A DNA stretch of 58,089 nucleotides. It comes from an uncultured Parabacteroides sp. Lineage in GTDB: Bacteria; Bacteroidota; Bacteroidia; Bacteroidales; Tannerellaceae. The DNA lies in the NCBI GenBank assembly GCA_944325345.1, contig CALUZV010000024.1, positions 1 to 58,089 on the forward strand, written 5' to 3'. Positions 44,622-53,658 of the stretch are shown piece by piece. The notes under the pieces are model-generated. The model had not been told where the DNA came from. It saw nothing but the letters and a program-made list of their open reading frames with translations, and searched no databases. The first letter of the stretch is position 1, and the number at the start of each line of letters is the position of its first letter. A program made the position numbers and the translations under genes.

Positions 44622-45803
44622 TCAATAATCTTCATACAACAAATACCTCTCCCTCATCTCCTTATACCCTTCCAGCTCCTCTTCCCAGCTCTCCTTTATC
44701 TCTTCCTCCGTCATCCCTTCGCTTATCTGCCGCCGCAGCTCGTCGGTCCCGGCGAGCAGGTCGAACCACTGCGCGCGTTTGAAGAAGAATTGGGGATTGG
44801 AGCCGCATTTTGCGTAGAAATCGAGGAGGAAGCGGAGTGTCAGCCCGCCTTCGTAGGGATATTCTTGCAGGTTCACGCCGTAGCATGTCCGCCCTTCGTG
44901 CAGCGGTGCGGTATCGAAGCCGGGCAGCGATTCGGGCGTGAAGCTATACTCGCCATACTTTTCATCCGGATAGCCAATGACTTGGAAGGGGAAGTAGGTC
45001 CCGCGACCGACGCTGAACGGTGTCGCCTCGAAGAAGCAGAGCGACGGATAGAGCCTGACGGCCTGGTCGTTCGGCAGGTTCGGCGAGGGCTTCACCGGCA
45101 ACCAGTAGGGGTCGCCATGTTTCCAGTTCTCGACCTCGACGACTTGCAGCCGGCACGTGTCGGGCGTGCCGAGCAACCAGCCTTCACCGTTTATCATCCG
45201 TGCCAACTCGCCGATAGTCAGTCCATGCAGCACGGGCAGGGCGTCCATCCCGACGAACGACTTGAACTTCGGTTTCCGCACCGGCCCATCGACGAAATCG
45301 TTCGGGTTCGGACGGTCGAGGACGACAAACTCCTTCCCGCTCTCCGCGCAGGCTTCCATCACGAGGTGCATCGTGCTGATATAGGTAAAGAAGCGTGTGC
45401 CAACATCCTGAATGTCAAAGACGACGACATCCAAGTCCGCCAGCTGCTCGGCCGTCGGCTTTTTGTTCTTTCCATAGAGGGAGATGATAGGGATGCCCGT
45501 GCGCAGGTCTTTCGAGTCCGCTATCTCGGCTCCCGCGTCTTCCGTGCCCCGAAATCCATGCTCGGGGGCAAAAATCTTTTTCACGTGGATGCCTCGTTCG
45601 ACCAAGACATCCAGGATGTGCTGTTTCCCTGCGTTCTCAAGGATAGAGGTCTGATTGACTACCAGTCCCACTGCCTTGTCCTCCAAGAGGCCCGTTACGA
45701 CATCGATGCGTTCCGCCCCGACGCGCACCGGCTCATCTTTTCCCCCGGCTTCCGCAGAAAAGAAGGGGAAGAGGCAGAAAATTAAGAAGATAAATAGTTG
45801 TTT
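44622..45803 (-). CDS. namZ: DUF1343 exo-beta-N-acetylmuramidase (NamZ-like)
   Basis: A 393-residue exported protein from the ATG at 45803 (MKQLFIFLIFCLFPFFSAEA signal). An upstream open stretch belongs to the GGATGAC repeat and is not counted. It has ERIDVVTGLLEDKAVGLVVNQTS, KKIFAPEHGFRGTEDAGA, VVFDIQDVGTRFFTYISTMHLVMEAC, VLDRPNPNDFVDGPV and GRGTYFPFQVIGYP, all DUF1343 hallmarks. The family's NamZ enzymes remove MurNAc from peptidoglycan fragments. It likely works in peptidoglycan recycling at the cell envelope. Confidence 0.88.
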   Translation of the reverse strand, partial: KQLFIFLIFCLFPFFSAEAGGKDEPVRVGAERIDVVTGLLEDKAVGLVVNQTSILENAGKQHILDVLVERGIHVKKIFAPEHGFRGTEDAGAEIADSKDLRTGIPIISLYGKNKKPTAEQLADLDVVVFDIQDVGTRFFTYISTMHLVMEACAESGKEFVVLDRPNPNDFVDGPVRKPKFKSFVGMDALPVLHGLTIGELARMINGEGWLLGTPDTCRLQVVEVENWKHGDPYWLPVKPSPNLPNDQAVRLYPSLCFFEATPFSVGRGTYFPFQVIGYPDEKYGEYSFTPESLPGFDTAPLHEGRTCYGVNLQEYPYEGGLTLRFLLDFYAKCGSNPQFFFKRAQWFDLLAGTDELRRQISEGMTEEEIKESWEEELEGYKEMRERYLLYEDY

Positions 45804-45822
45804 CATGGGTATCACAATTTTA

Positions 45823-45884
45823 GACGCGGATGACACGGATGACGCGGATTTTTTCTTTTCCGTGTCATCCGCGTCATCCGCGTC
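45823..45884. repeat. GGATGAC-type hairpin repeat
   Basis: The left arm (45823-45847) and right arm (45860-45884) are inverted copies matching at 23 of 25 positions, each made of tandem GGATGACRC 9-mers, around a T-rich loop. It lies between the DUF6261-like stop and the namZ start. Confidence 0.75.
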
Positions 45885-45904
45885 TCTTTTTAATTCACTG
45901 CGTC

Positions 45905-46759
45905 TCATTGGACTTGCGGGCGGTCTTCCTCGCCATCGTCCTCGTCATCGTCCACCGTCGGCTGGTCGTCCGGCTTCTCCTCCGAGCCTTCGCCCGGCGT
46001 TTCCTCGTCGCCCGTTACCGGTCTGTCGTCCTCTTCCTTGTCTTCGTCCTTGTCCTTGGAAGGCTGGTTGAGAACTTCGCGTTTGTAGCGGTCGATTTCG
46101 GTATTTAGCAGTTTGACGAAATCCTGGTAGTCCGTTTCGCCCTCGATGACGATGAGCGCGTTAATCTTCTCGACCAGCGCGCGGTAGGCATCGTCCGTCT
46201 CGGCGCGGGCCTTCTTCAGCGCCCCCTTGACGCGCGTGCTGTATTCCTCGGCACGGTCTTCGGAGTGGGCTTTGACGGCCTCGTTAGCCGCCTTCATCCC
46301 AGCCACATACACCTCAAGTTCGAGGGCAGCGACTTCCGTCGCATACTTCGTTTCGAGGTCTTCGATGAAGTTCGTCATCCGGCCGGTCTGTTTGTCGCGC
46401 TGGGCGCGCTTATCAATATTCGCCTCCTTCCGATGCTGCTTCAAACGCTTGGCGTATTGAAGTTTCGTCGCATCCGTCAGCGTGGCGACCGCATAGTCCA
46501 AGGCGGTTTCATACCCCCGGAGGTTCACGTCGCGCAAGTGGTCGCTATCCTCGATTTCTTCGGTATTCTCGCTTTTCTGGGGGACTTGGAAATTCGTGTT
46601 TTCCGCTTCCAAAGCCGTGAACAAACCAGAATACTCAGTCTGAACCTTTGTCTTGACGGTTTCATACTTGTCCAGATAGGAAAGGACGGTTTCCATGTAA
46701 TTACTGTGAGCACCCTTGTTCATGCGGGCAACTCCAATGCTTTTAATTTTTACTGTCAT
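45905..46759 (-). CDS. DUF6261-like helical protein with an acidic tail
   Basis: A 284-residue cytosolic protein, almost all helix. It opens KIKSIGVARMNKGAHSNYMETVLSYLDKYETVKTK, which fits the DUF6261 family opening (compare KIEKISFSRLNKTEFQTF in the gene at 18082-18849). Charged coiled-coil-like helices follow (YAKRLKQHRKEANIDKRAQRDK, then EDRAEEYSTRVKGALKKARAETDDAYRALVEKINALI). The last 45 residues are a strongly acidic Asp/Glu/Pro tail. The two family members thus share the body but have opposite tails, basic and acidic. Array E starts about 75 bp upstream of the ATG. Function unknown; family assignment from memory. Confidence 0.6.
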   Translation of the reverse strand: MTVKIKSIGVARMNKGAHSNYMETVLSYLDKYETVKTKVQTEYSGLFTALEAENTNFQVPQKSENTEEIEDSDHLRDVNLRGYETALDYAVATLTDATKLQYAKRLKQHRKEANIDKRAQRDKQTGRMTNFIEDLETKYATEVAALELEVYVAGMKAANEAVKAHSEDRAEEYSTRVKGALKKARAETDDAYRALVEKINALIVIEGETDYQDFVKLLNTEIDRYKREVLNQPSKDKDEDKEEDDRPVTGDEETPGEGSEEKPDDQPTVDDDEDDGEEDRPQVQ

Positions 46760-46829
46760 TTTCTTAACTCCTTATTTTAAAGTTATAAATTCTAATACTA
46801 ACTAATAGTAACTGCACCCCGGCAACCAC

Positions 46830-47055
46830 TGATTACGCTCAACAGCGTCCATGCAGTCTGCACGAAGCCTGTTGATGCCCGTCAACGCCTCCATGTAATC
46901 TGCATGAAGCTGTTGATGCTCGTCAACGCCCTTCATGCAGTCTGCACGAAGCTGTTGACGCCCGTCAACGCCTCCATGTAGTCTGCATGAAGCTGTTGAT
47001 GCCCGTCAACGCCCTCCATGCAGACTGCATGAACGCTGTTGACGCAATCAACAGC
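46830..47055. repeat. Array E: 41-bp array of two alternating palindromes
   Basis: GTTGAYGCCCGTCAAC (P) and CATGYARTCTGCATG (Q) alternate. P centres are near 46878.5, 46919.5, 46961.5, 47002.5 and 47045; Q centres are near 46857, 46899, 46941, 46982 and 47024. Neighbouring centres are 20.5-21.5 bp apart. A degenerate P precedes the first Q. The array lies upstream of the DUF6261-like gene (minus) and downstream of the susD terminator. Confidence 0.87.
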
Positions 47056-47127
47056 ACCTTCTTTTCGTTATCCGCTTGTAAAAGTGCATCTTTTTCCCCA
47101 ATCCACCAAACTTTTTCCGATAAAAAA

Positions 47128-47160
47128 CTCCCGCACCTTGATGTGGAGCAAGGGCGGGAG
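47128..47160 (-). terminator. intrinsic terminator after susD
   Basis: CTCCCGC plus CCTTG pairs with CAAGG plus GCGGGAG. On the minus strand the stem is followed by six U. It ends the susCD transcript before array E. Confidence 0.75.
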
Positions 47161-47199
47161 CTAAAAAAGGATTATAGCATCAAATCAATCAGTATGATC

Positions 47200-48780
47200 T
47201 TAGTTGCTAAATGGAGGATATCCCGGGTTCTGCGTCAAGTTCGGATTTACCTGCCATGCATCCTGAGAGATAGGCAAGAGCTTCAAATATTCACCAGTCT
47301 CACGAGGACAATTAACAGAACTCCACATACCTGTTTCATAGCATCCGAAACGGATATCATCCTGACGGGAAGTTACCTCCCAAGCCAATTCCAAACGGCG
47401 TTCGAGCTGAACTTCATCCAAACCAACCGTTGTATAATTATGGTCGCCATTGCCGTAAGCACGTTCGCGAATGGCATTGACTAAAGTTGTTGCTTCAGCA
47501 GCACTACCTCCACCACGAAGCAAAGCCTCAGCCTTCATCAAGTAAACATCAGCCAAACGGAATACATGGAAATCGTTTTCCATCGCAGAAGTCAAATCAG
47601 AAGCATACGGCCATTTCCAGCAACGACCACCATCTTCCTGTTCAACCTGTCCCCAGTTTGTGCCCGGATATTCCGTTGTCGGGATAACCGTAACATCAAC
47701 CGTATGATTCAACAAACGGCCGTGGTCTGTAACCAATTCCTCTCCTGTATTGATATTATACTGCTGTCCCAAGAGGAAGGAACCTTCGCGACGCGGGTCA
47801 TCTTCCGGGAAAAGTTTCACGTAATCCGGCTGTGCGCAGACACCATTGTTCGCCGTAAACGTAGCACCGATAGCTAAATTATCTTTGTAGTGCAACGTAT
47901 TAAAGTGCAAACCGTTGGAGTTTTCCGTATCAGAAGCGGAGAAGGCGCAAGCAAAGATGGCCTCGCGAGAATTGTTGTTAGTCTGCGAGAAGTTATCCTT
48001 CCAAACTGGTTCGAGGATATAACCCATCGTCATCACCTTGTCGCAATATTCAACGACCTTCTGATAGTTGTTTTCACCCGTCGTTACGCCCCAAGCGTCG
48101 GCATTCAGATATAACTTAGCCAGCAAGGTATAGGCAGCACCCTGGGTAAAGCAAGCATAATTTTCAGCAGTCGGAGCCGGACATTGGTCTTTGATTTCGT
48201 TTAATTCCTGAACCAACCAGTTAAAGACTTCCTGACGCGGCGTGCAGCTCGGCAACACCTTATCCACTGGGTCATACTCTGTCAGCAAAGGAATATTTCC
48301 CCAATAGTCCATCATAACGTAAATCCAAAAAGCACGGATACCACGAACGTCAGCTATCTTGCTGACCTTCTGCTCTTCCGTCAGTACCGTCGAATTCTCA
48401 AGAGTATAAATTGTGGCACTACAAGTACCGATTGATTCGGTTGCAGCATTCCAAGAACCCTTGATAACAGAAATCTGAGAATTAAAATTATGTGTATATA
48501 AAAGTTGATACTGACCACCGTCATACCAGTCTCCACCTCGACGACTGGGAGTTACAGCCATCGAACCGATGTTTTCAGAGAGGTAGAAGAAATTGTTCGG
48601 CCAATATCTTCTCAATGTATTATGGGCGTTACCGACCAAGGCGTTGATTTCGACTTCCGTCTGCGCGAATTGATCGCTTGGCAACTTGTCGTAAACGGTT
48701 TCGTCCAAGTCCATGCAGGAAGGCATTGTGAAACAAAGTGCCGCGCCTGCCAACAATGATATGATAGTTTTCTTTTTCAT
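47200..48780 (-). CDS. SusD/RagB-family nutrient-binding lipoprotein
   Basis: A 526-residue protein with a lipoprotein signal (CFTMPSC, Cys near residue 22). The SusD fold is visible: an N-terminal NALVGNAHNTLRRYW section, ADVRGIRAFWIYVMMDYWGNIPLLTEYD, TPRQEVFNWLVQELNEIKDQCP, AAYTLLAKLYLNADAW (TPR-like helices), and a C-terminal FRLADVYLMKAEALLRGGGSAAEATTLVNAIRERAYG plus LERRLELAWEVTSRQDDIRFG. It sits on the outer membrane as the lid of the SusC transporter encoded 15 bp upstream. The ligand (glycan or peptide) cannot be told. Confidence 0.93.
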   Translation of the reverse strand: MKKKTIISLLAGAALCFTMPSCMDLDETVYDKLPSDQFAQTEVEINALVGNAHNTLRRYWPNNFFYLSENIGSMAVTPSRRGGDWYDGGQYQLLYTHNFNSQISVIKGSWNAATESIGTCSATIYTLENSTVLTEEQKVSKIADVRGIRAFWIYVMMDYWGNIPLLTEYDPVDKVLPSCTPRQEVFNWLVQELNEIKDQCPAPTAENYACFTQGAAYTLLAKLYLNADAWGVTTGENNYQKVVEYCDKVMTMGYILEPVWKDNFSQTNNNSREAIFACAFSASDTENSNGLHFNTLHYKDNLAIGATFTANNGVCAQPDYVKLFPEDDPRREGSFLLGQQYNINTGEELVTDHGRLLNHTVDVTVIPTTEYPGTNWGQVEQEDGGRCWKWPYASDLTSAMENDFHVFRLADVYLMKAEALLRGGGSAAEATTLVNAIRERAYGNGDHNYTTVGLDEVQLERRLELAWEVTSRQDDIRFGCYETGMWSSVNCPRETGEYLKLLPISQDAWQVNPNLTQNPGYPPFSN

Positions 48781-48795
48781 AAAGCAAAATCGGAA

Positions 48796-51780
48796 TTAGA
48801 ATGTTAAATTAACACCAAATGTAAACGAACGAGATTTCGGGAAGTAGTTACGCGGTTCGATACCCGGAGACAGACCGGCATCGTCGTCGGATGCTTCGCC
48901 ACGGAAGTTTTCAACTTCTGGGTCAAGTCCCTTGTAACCCGTAATCACGAACAAGTTCTGGGCAGCCACGTAAACACGAGCCTTTTCCAGCCAATCGATT
49001 TTCTTCGTATTGAAGGTATAACCGATAGACATATTATCCAAACGCATGAAAGAAGCATTTTCGATATAATATGAGCTGACTTTCGAAATATCGTTCAATC
49101 TTGTCAAATCGTCATTCTTCATAGCGTTTGCGCCATTGATATACGTATTGTTTCCGTATGCAGCCAACGGGTTGTTCAATACCTTGTTACCAATCGTACC
49201 ACGGAAGAAGATGCTGGCATCCCAGTTGCCCCACGTGAAGGTGTTGTTCCAGCCGTAGGTCAAGTCGGGCTGAGCGTCGCCGCAATAGGTACGGTCGCCT
49301 TCTGCACCGGCAACACCGTCGCCATCCAAATCTTCGTAGATAAATTTACCTTCAGCATCGATACCCAAACATCTCGGCACGTAGAACTGACCGATAGGAC
49401 GACCTACTTCCAAGACGTGAGAAGTCTGGTTAGACTGGCCACGAATCCACGGGTCGCCGACGTAAATCTTACCTGTCGAATACAACTCGTTGGAAAGTTT
49501 CGTGATTTCGTTCTTGTTGTGTGCTAAGTTGATAGAAGTATTCCATGTAAATTTCTTGTTACGGATAACGTCCAAGTTCAACAAGATTTCGATACCAGTA
49601 TTCTTCATATCACCCACGTTTGCCATGATGGTGTTGTAAACGTAAGTCGGGGTAGAAACGCGGTAGCGATACAACATATCGGAAGTACGCTTGTCGTACC
49701 ATTCGATAGTACCATTCAAGCGGCTGTTGAACAAGGTGAAGTCCAAACCGATATTCAACATCGAAGTCTGCTCCCACTTCAAATCCGGGTTGGCATTCTG
49801 TGTCAGCCTGAAGGCTGTCGGCAGAGCACCGTTGCTATAATAGGTACCAGCAGAAGAATACAACTCCATAGACTTGTAGGGCTGCAAACCATCCTGGTTA
49901 CCGGTAACACCATAACCGGCGCGGAGCTTCAAGTCGTTCACCCATTCTGCACTTTCCATAAAGTCTTCCTGGCTGATACCCCAAGCTGCAGATACGGACG
50001 GGAAGATACCCCACTTGTGGTTGGCACCGAACTTAGAGGAACCATCTCGACGAACCGTCGCTGTAATCATGTATTTCTCTTTGTAGCTATAGTGAGCACG
50101 GGCAAAGAGAGAAATCAACTTATATTCGTTGCGGCTTGATGTAACTTCACCAATCTTCAATGTATTACCGGTCTGAATATTATCGGCACCCATCGTACCA
50201 ACAGCAAAGTTCGTAGCTTGAGCTGACTGATCTGCATATTCGTTGTTTTCCCAAGAATAACCGATGATAGCATCAATCTTATGCTGTTCTTCCGAACCAA
50301 AGACCTTGTTATAGTTGGCAGTCCATTCCAACAAGTTGCGATCCCAAGTACGGTTACGACGGATAGCCAAACCGTTGTTGTTATCACCACGGGAGTTGTC
50401 CGGGTCTTGCCATTCACTATAGTCAGAAGCAAAGCGACTCTTATACAACTGTACTTTCGTCGTCAAACCGTCGATAATCTGGAACTGGACATCACCGGCA
50501 CCATAGAAGTAGTTATTACGGGAACGACGGTAGTTCTGGTCTTGGTTCTGAACCGGGTTACCTTGGTCATAAGCTGTATTAGCACCTTTGAAATAAGAAC
50601 CATCTTCATTATAAACCGGATAAACCGGAGGCATATTGTAAGCCAAGATAAAGTCGTCGTTGAATGGACGGTCAGAATCCGTCAAAGTTGCCGAACCGGT
50701 CAAACTGATACGCAAGCGGTCGTTGATGGCACGCTGCTGGAACTGGAAGCGGAAGCTGTGGCGGGTCAAGTAGTTATTGCGAACCACACCGTTACGATCC
50801 ATGTACGTATAAGAAGCACGGTAGTTACTCTTTGACGTACCGCCAGACAGAGATAATGCGTGTTGCTGGGAAATACCCGTCTGCAACATTTCGCCGAACC
50901 AGTCGGTATCTGCATTATACCCATCAAAAGCAGAAATATCTTTACCTAAAAGAGCATTCACTTCGCGCCATTCCTGCGCATTCAACATATCCGGCTTGTT
51001 GGCAGCCGTAGAAGCCGTTACATAGCCATCATAATTTATCGTAGTCTTCGAACCCGAACCACGCTTTGTCGTAATCAAGATGACACCGCCGGCAGCACGC
51101 GAACCGTAGATAGCAGCGGAAGAAGCATCTTTCAAGACAGAGATAGATTCGATATCCGAAGGAGAAACGGTGGACATATCACCACCGGGGATACCATCGA
51201 TCACAATCATCGGGCCTTGGTCGTTCTGCAACGTCGAAGTACCACGAAGTTGGATTTGAGAGCCACGGGTTACGTCGCCCGAACCGGTCGTAATCGTCAA
51301 ACCGGCCACCTTACCTTGCAGCAAGTCGGAAGCATCGCGGGTAACACCTTTGTTGAAGTTTTCTTCAGCCACGTTAGCCACAGAACCGGTAATCTCGCGG
51401 CGCGTCTGGGTACCGTAACCGATAGCCACGACCTCGCCCAAGTTCACAACGGAAGGCTCGAGCTTGAACGAGATGTCGTTGCGCCCTTTGACCGCTTCCT
51501 CGACGGAGTTATAACCAATGTAAGAGATTTGGAGAACCGTGCTTTTCGCGTTCTCCACTTCGAGAGAATAATTACCGTTAATGTCGGTAATCGTACCGTT
51601 GGTGGTACCTTTCACCAGGATGTTGGCACCGATAACCGGTTCGCCGTTCTCATCCACTACACTACCCTTGATAGTCGCTCTCTGCGCAAAGACAGCACCT
51701 GTCATGCAGAAAGACATCAACACGGAGGTCGCCAGCAACCTCGAATGTTTGAAAGAGGTAAACATCTTTTTTTGTCGCAT
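48796..51780 (-). CDS. SusC/RagA-family TonB-dependent outer-membrane transporter
   Basis: A 994-residue protein with a signal peptide (cleavage near AVFA-Q; the ATG at 51780 or 51765). An N-terminal carboxypeptidase-like domain (TIKGSVVDENGEPVIGANILVKGTTNGTITDINGNYSL, about residues 35-75) and the SusC plug (about 120-230, with DLLQGKVAGLTIT, DIESISVLKDASSAAIYGSRAAGGVILITTKRGS) precede the long 22-stranded barrel, ending RSFTFGVNLTF. With SusD it imports an oligomer using TonB energy. The promoter is at 51921-51950. No sugar-cleaving enzyme or sigma/anti-sigma pair is adjacent, so the substrate is not indicated. Confidence 0.95.
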   Translation of the reverse strand: MRQKKMFTSFKHSRLLATSVLMSFCMTGAVFAQRATIKGSVVDENGEPVIGANILVKGTTNGTITDINGNYSLEVENAKSTVLQISYIGYNSVEEAVKGRNDISFKLEPSVVNLGEVVAIGYGTQTRREITGSVANVAEENFNKGVTRDASDLLQGKVAGLTITTGSGDVTRGSQIQLRGTSTLQNDQGPMIVIDGIPGGDMSTVSPSDIESISVLKDASSAAIYGSRAAGGVILITTKRGSGSKTTINYDGYVTASTAANKPDMLNAQEWREVNALLGKDISAFDGYNADTDWFGEMLQTGISQQHALSLSGGTSKSNYRASYTYMDRNGVVRNNYLTRHSFRFQFQQRAINDRLRISLTGSATLTDSDRPFNDDFILAYNMPPVYPVYNEDGSYFKGANTAYDQGNPVQNQDQNYRRSRNNYFYGAGDVQFQIIDGLTTKVQLYKSRFASDYSEWQDPDNSRGDNNNGLAIRRNRTWDRNLLEWTANYNKVFGSEEQHKIDAIIGYSWENNEYADQSAQATNFAVGTMGADNIQTGNTLKIGEVTSSRNEYKLISLFARAHYSYKEKYMITATVRRDGSSKFGANHKWGIFPSVSAAWGISQEDFMESAEWVNDLKLRAGYGVTGNQDGLQPYKSMELYSSAGTYYSNGALPTAFRLTQNANPDLKWEQTSMLNIGLDFTLFNSRLNGTIEWYDKRTSDMLYRYRVSTPTYVYNTIMANVGDMKNTGIEILLNLDVIRNKKFTWNTSINLAHNKNEITKLSNELYSTGKIYVGDPWIRGQSNQTSHVLEVGRPIGQFYVPRCLGIDAEGKFIYEDLDGDGVAGAEGDRTYCGDAQPDLTYGWNNTFTWGNWDASIFFRGTIGNKVLNNPLAAYGNNTYINGANAMKNDDLTRLNDISKVSSYYIENASFMRLDNMSIGYTFNTKKIDWLEKARVYVAAQNLFVITGYKGLDPEVENFRGEASDDDAGLSPGIEPRNYFPKSRSFTFGVNLTF

Positions 51781-51920
51781 AATTGTCCCTTCTTTACAGA
51801 ATTAACGTAAAAAAAATAAGTGTTCTCAATGTGCCCAGGTTTTTTCTACCGTTTTTCATGATGATCATAGTCTATAGAACCATGTTTTTCCGATATGAAG
51901 ACCTAAAGCGTTAGCAAGGG

Positions 51921-51950
51921 CAAAGGTAAACAGAATTTACATTCGAACAA
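51921..51950 (-). promoter_or_regulatory. susCD promoter
   Basis: On the minus strand TACCTTTG (51921-51928) has TTG (51948-51950) 19 bp upstream, a good match to the Bacteroidetes consensus. The leader to the susC ATG is about 130 nt. Confidence 0.65.
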
Positions 51951-52053
51951 GTTTTTTTCGCGATTTTTTTTGATAAAAGACAACTTTTCTTCTTTTGCCC
52001 CCGAATTCCGGTAAGAATTATTCACTTTCGGGAGAAAAGGAGCGGGGAAATGG

Positions 52054-52127
52054 ATGAACATCAACGGAATCGCGGCCCAACATCCGCACGATTGTTTCCC
52101 AACATCCGTGATAACACAGATGAACAT
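52054..52127. repeat. Array I: 22-bp AACAT-phased array upstream of susC
   Basis: AACAT cores start at 52057, 52079, 52101 and 52123, an exact 22-bp step, two of them within CCCAACATCCG. The same core and step occur in array J after sprA (4956-5023). Confidence 0.7.
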
Positions 52128-52163
52128 ATATTATATAATGTATAGGAGGGAAGAAAAACGCAC

Positions 52164-52203
52164 AAAAAAATCCCGCACTCAAATATAAAACTGAATGCGG
52201 GAT
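52164..52203 (-). terminator. terminator after tRNA-Arg
   Basis: ATCCCGCA (52170-52177) pairs with TGCGGGAT (52196-52203). On the minus strand the stem ends in a run of seven U. Confidence 0.75.
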
Positions 52204-52243
52204 GTAACTAAAACATTTTTGATGTAAAGCATTTGAATATGTG

Positions 52244-52317
52244 TGACCCGGGTGGGATTCAAACCCACGACCTTCAGAACCGGAATCTGACGCTCTATTC
52301 AGCTAAGCTACCAGGCC
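52244..52317 (-). tRNA. tRNA-Arg, anticodon CCG
   Basis: A 74-nt gene on the minus strand folds as a cloverleaf. The acceptor stem GGCCTGG/CCGGGTC has two G-U pairs, the anticodon stem is TCAGA/TCTGA, and the anticodon loop TTCCGGT gives anticodon CCG, which reads CGG (Arg). The T arm is GTGGG-TTTGAAT-CCCAC. The discriminator is A and CCA is not encoded. A terminator follows at 52164-52203. Confidence 0.9.
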
Positions 52318-52454
52318 ATTTCTGTTTCGTGCTGCAAATGTAAGTACATTTTTTCAGGAATGCAACATAGAGGGGGAAAAAGTTTCGCAGTTTGTTATTT
52401 CGGCGCGAAAAGGCGGCTTTTCCTTGCATATTGAAAATAAAAAGGCAAGGTAGA

Positions 52455-52484
52455 TTGTTATTTTGGCAGCTATATGTATCTTTG
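52455..52484 (+). promoter_or_regulatory. asnA promoter
   Basis: TATCTTTG (52477-52484) with TTG (52455-52457) upstream, spacer 19 bp. The ATG is 36 bp further on. Confidence 0.6.
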
Positions 52485-52520
52485 CCGAGCAATTATTAAA
52501 AATAGCAAGGAAAACATTCT

Positions 52521-53558
52521 ATGAGTTATCTGATTAAACCGGCGGGCTACAAGGCTATCCTGAACCTGCAACAAACGGAGCTGGGTATCAAAAAGATTAA
52601 AGACTTCTTCCAGCAGAATTTATCCTCGGAATTGCGGTTGCGCCGCGTTACGGCCCCGCTGTTCGTCTTGAAAGGCATGGGTATCAACGACGACCTGAAC
52701 GGGACGGAGCGTGCCGTCTCGTTCCCGATCAAAGACTTGGGCGACGCGAAGGCCGAGATTGTCCACTCGCTGGCTAAGTGGAAACGCCTCACGCTGGCCG
52801 ACTACCATATCGAAGAGGGCTACGGGATTTATACCGACATGAATGCTATCCGCGCCGATGAGGAGCTGGGCAACCTGCACTCGCTCTACGTGGACCAGTG
52901 GGACTGGGAACGCGTCATGTGCCCCAGCGAACGGAATATCGACTTCCTGAAGCAAATCGTGCGACGCATCTATGCCGCTTTAGTCCGCACGGAGTATCTG
53001 GTTTATGAAGCCTTCCCGCAGATTCGTCCCGAACTGCCGCAAGACATCTACTTTATCCACGCCGAAGACTTATTACAGAAATATCCGACACTCTCGCCGA
53101 AAGAACGCGAAGATGCCATCACGAAGGAATATGGCGCCGTCTTTATCATCGGCATCGGCGGTCTCCTGAGCAACGGGGAGAAGCACGACGGACGCTCGCC
53201 GGACTACGACGACTGGTCTACTCCGACGGAAGACGGGCACAAGGGATTGAACGGCGACCTCTTGGTATGGGACAGCGTCCTGGGCCGCGCCTTGGAACTT
53301 TCCTCGATGGGTATCCGCGTGGATAAGGAAGCGTTGCTCCGCCAGCTGGCTCTCTGCGGGGCGGAAGACCGCAAGCAACTCTATTTCCATCAGCGGCTTT
53401 TGAATGACGAGCTGCCGCAGACTATCGGCGGTGGTATCGGGCAGAGCCGCCTCTGTATGTTCTACCTCCGCAAAGCGCATATCGGCGAAATCCAAGCCAG
53501 CATTTGGCCGGAAGAGATGCGGAAAGAAGCGTTGGAAAACGGGATGAAACTGATTTGA
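52521..53558 (+). CDS. asnA: aspartate-ammonia ligase AsnA
   Basis: A 345-residue class II tRNA-synthetase-like enzyme of normal length. It makes asparagine from aspartate, ammonia and ATP. Landmarks are RVTAPLFVLKGMGINDDLNGTERAVSF, LAKWKRLTLADYHIEEGYGIYTDMNAIRADEE, LHSLYVDQWDWE, IGGLLSNGEKHDGRSPDYDDW and LPQTIGGGIGQSRLCMFYLRKAHIGEIQAS. It has its own promoter and stands alone with a GAGTTATGA-type repeat behind it. Confidence 0.96.
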   Translation: MSYLIKPAGYKAILNLQQTELGIKKIKDFFQQNLSSELRLRRVTAPLFVLKGMGINDDLNGTERAVSFPIKDLGDAKAEIVHSLAKWKRLTLADYHIEEGYGIYTDMNAIRADEELGNLHSLYVDQWDWERVMCPSERNIDFLKQIVRRIYAALVRTEYLVYEAFPQIRPELPQDIYFIHAEDLLQKYPTLSPKEREDAITKEYGAVFIIGIGGLLSNGEKHDGRSPDYDDWSTPTEDGHKGLNGDLLVWDSVLGRALELSSMGIRVDKEALLRQLALCGAEDRKQLYFHQRLLNDELPQTIGGGIGQSRLCMFYLRKAHIGEIQASIWPEEMRKEALENGMKLI

Positions 53559-53657
53559 GTTCTGAGTTATGGGTTCCGGGTTGCGAGTCTTATCGGCTCT
53601 CCGCCCAGAACCCAGGATTCAACTCATAACTCGTAACTTATAACTCACAACTCACAC
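53557..53657. repeat. GAGTTACGAGTT-type repeat between asnA and ung
   Basis: GAGTTCTGAGTTATGGGTT units on the left and the inverse AACTCATAACTCGTAACTTATAACTC on the right flank a spacer that can also fold (GGGTT/AACCC). It runs up to the ung start codon, so it would be part of the 5' leader. Related to the repeat at 15985-16070. Confidence 0.65.
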
Positions 53658-53658
53658 A

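Noticed and set aside
46787..47055. Coding potential of array E and the ORFs around it
   Set aside because: The frames are broken or arise from repetition, and unit lengths of 41 and 42 bp shift the frame.
47200..51780. Full polysaccharide utilisation locus
   Set aside because: Only SusC and SusD are present. No glycoside hydrolase, surface glycan-binding protein, sensor or sigma/anti-sigma pair lies next to them in the window.
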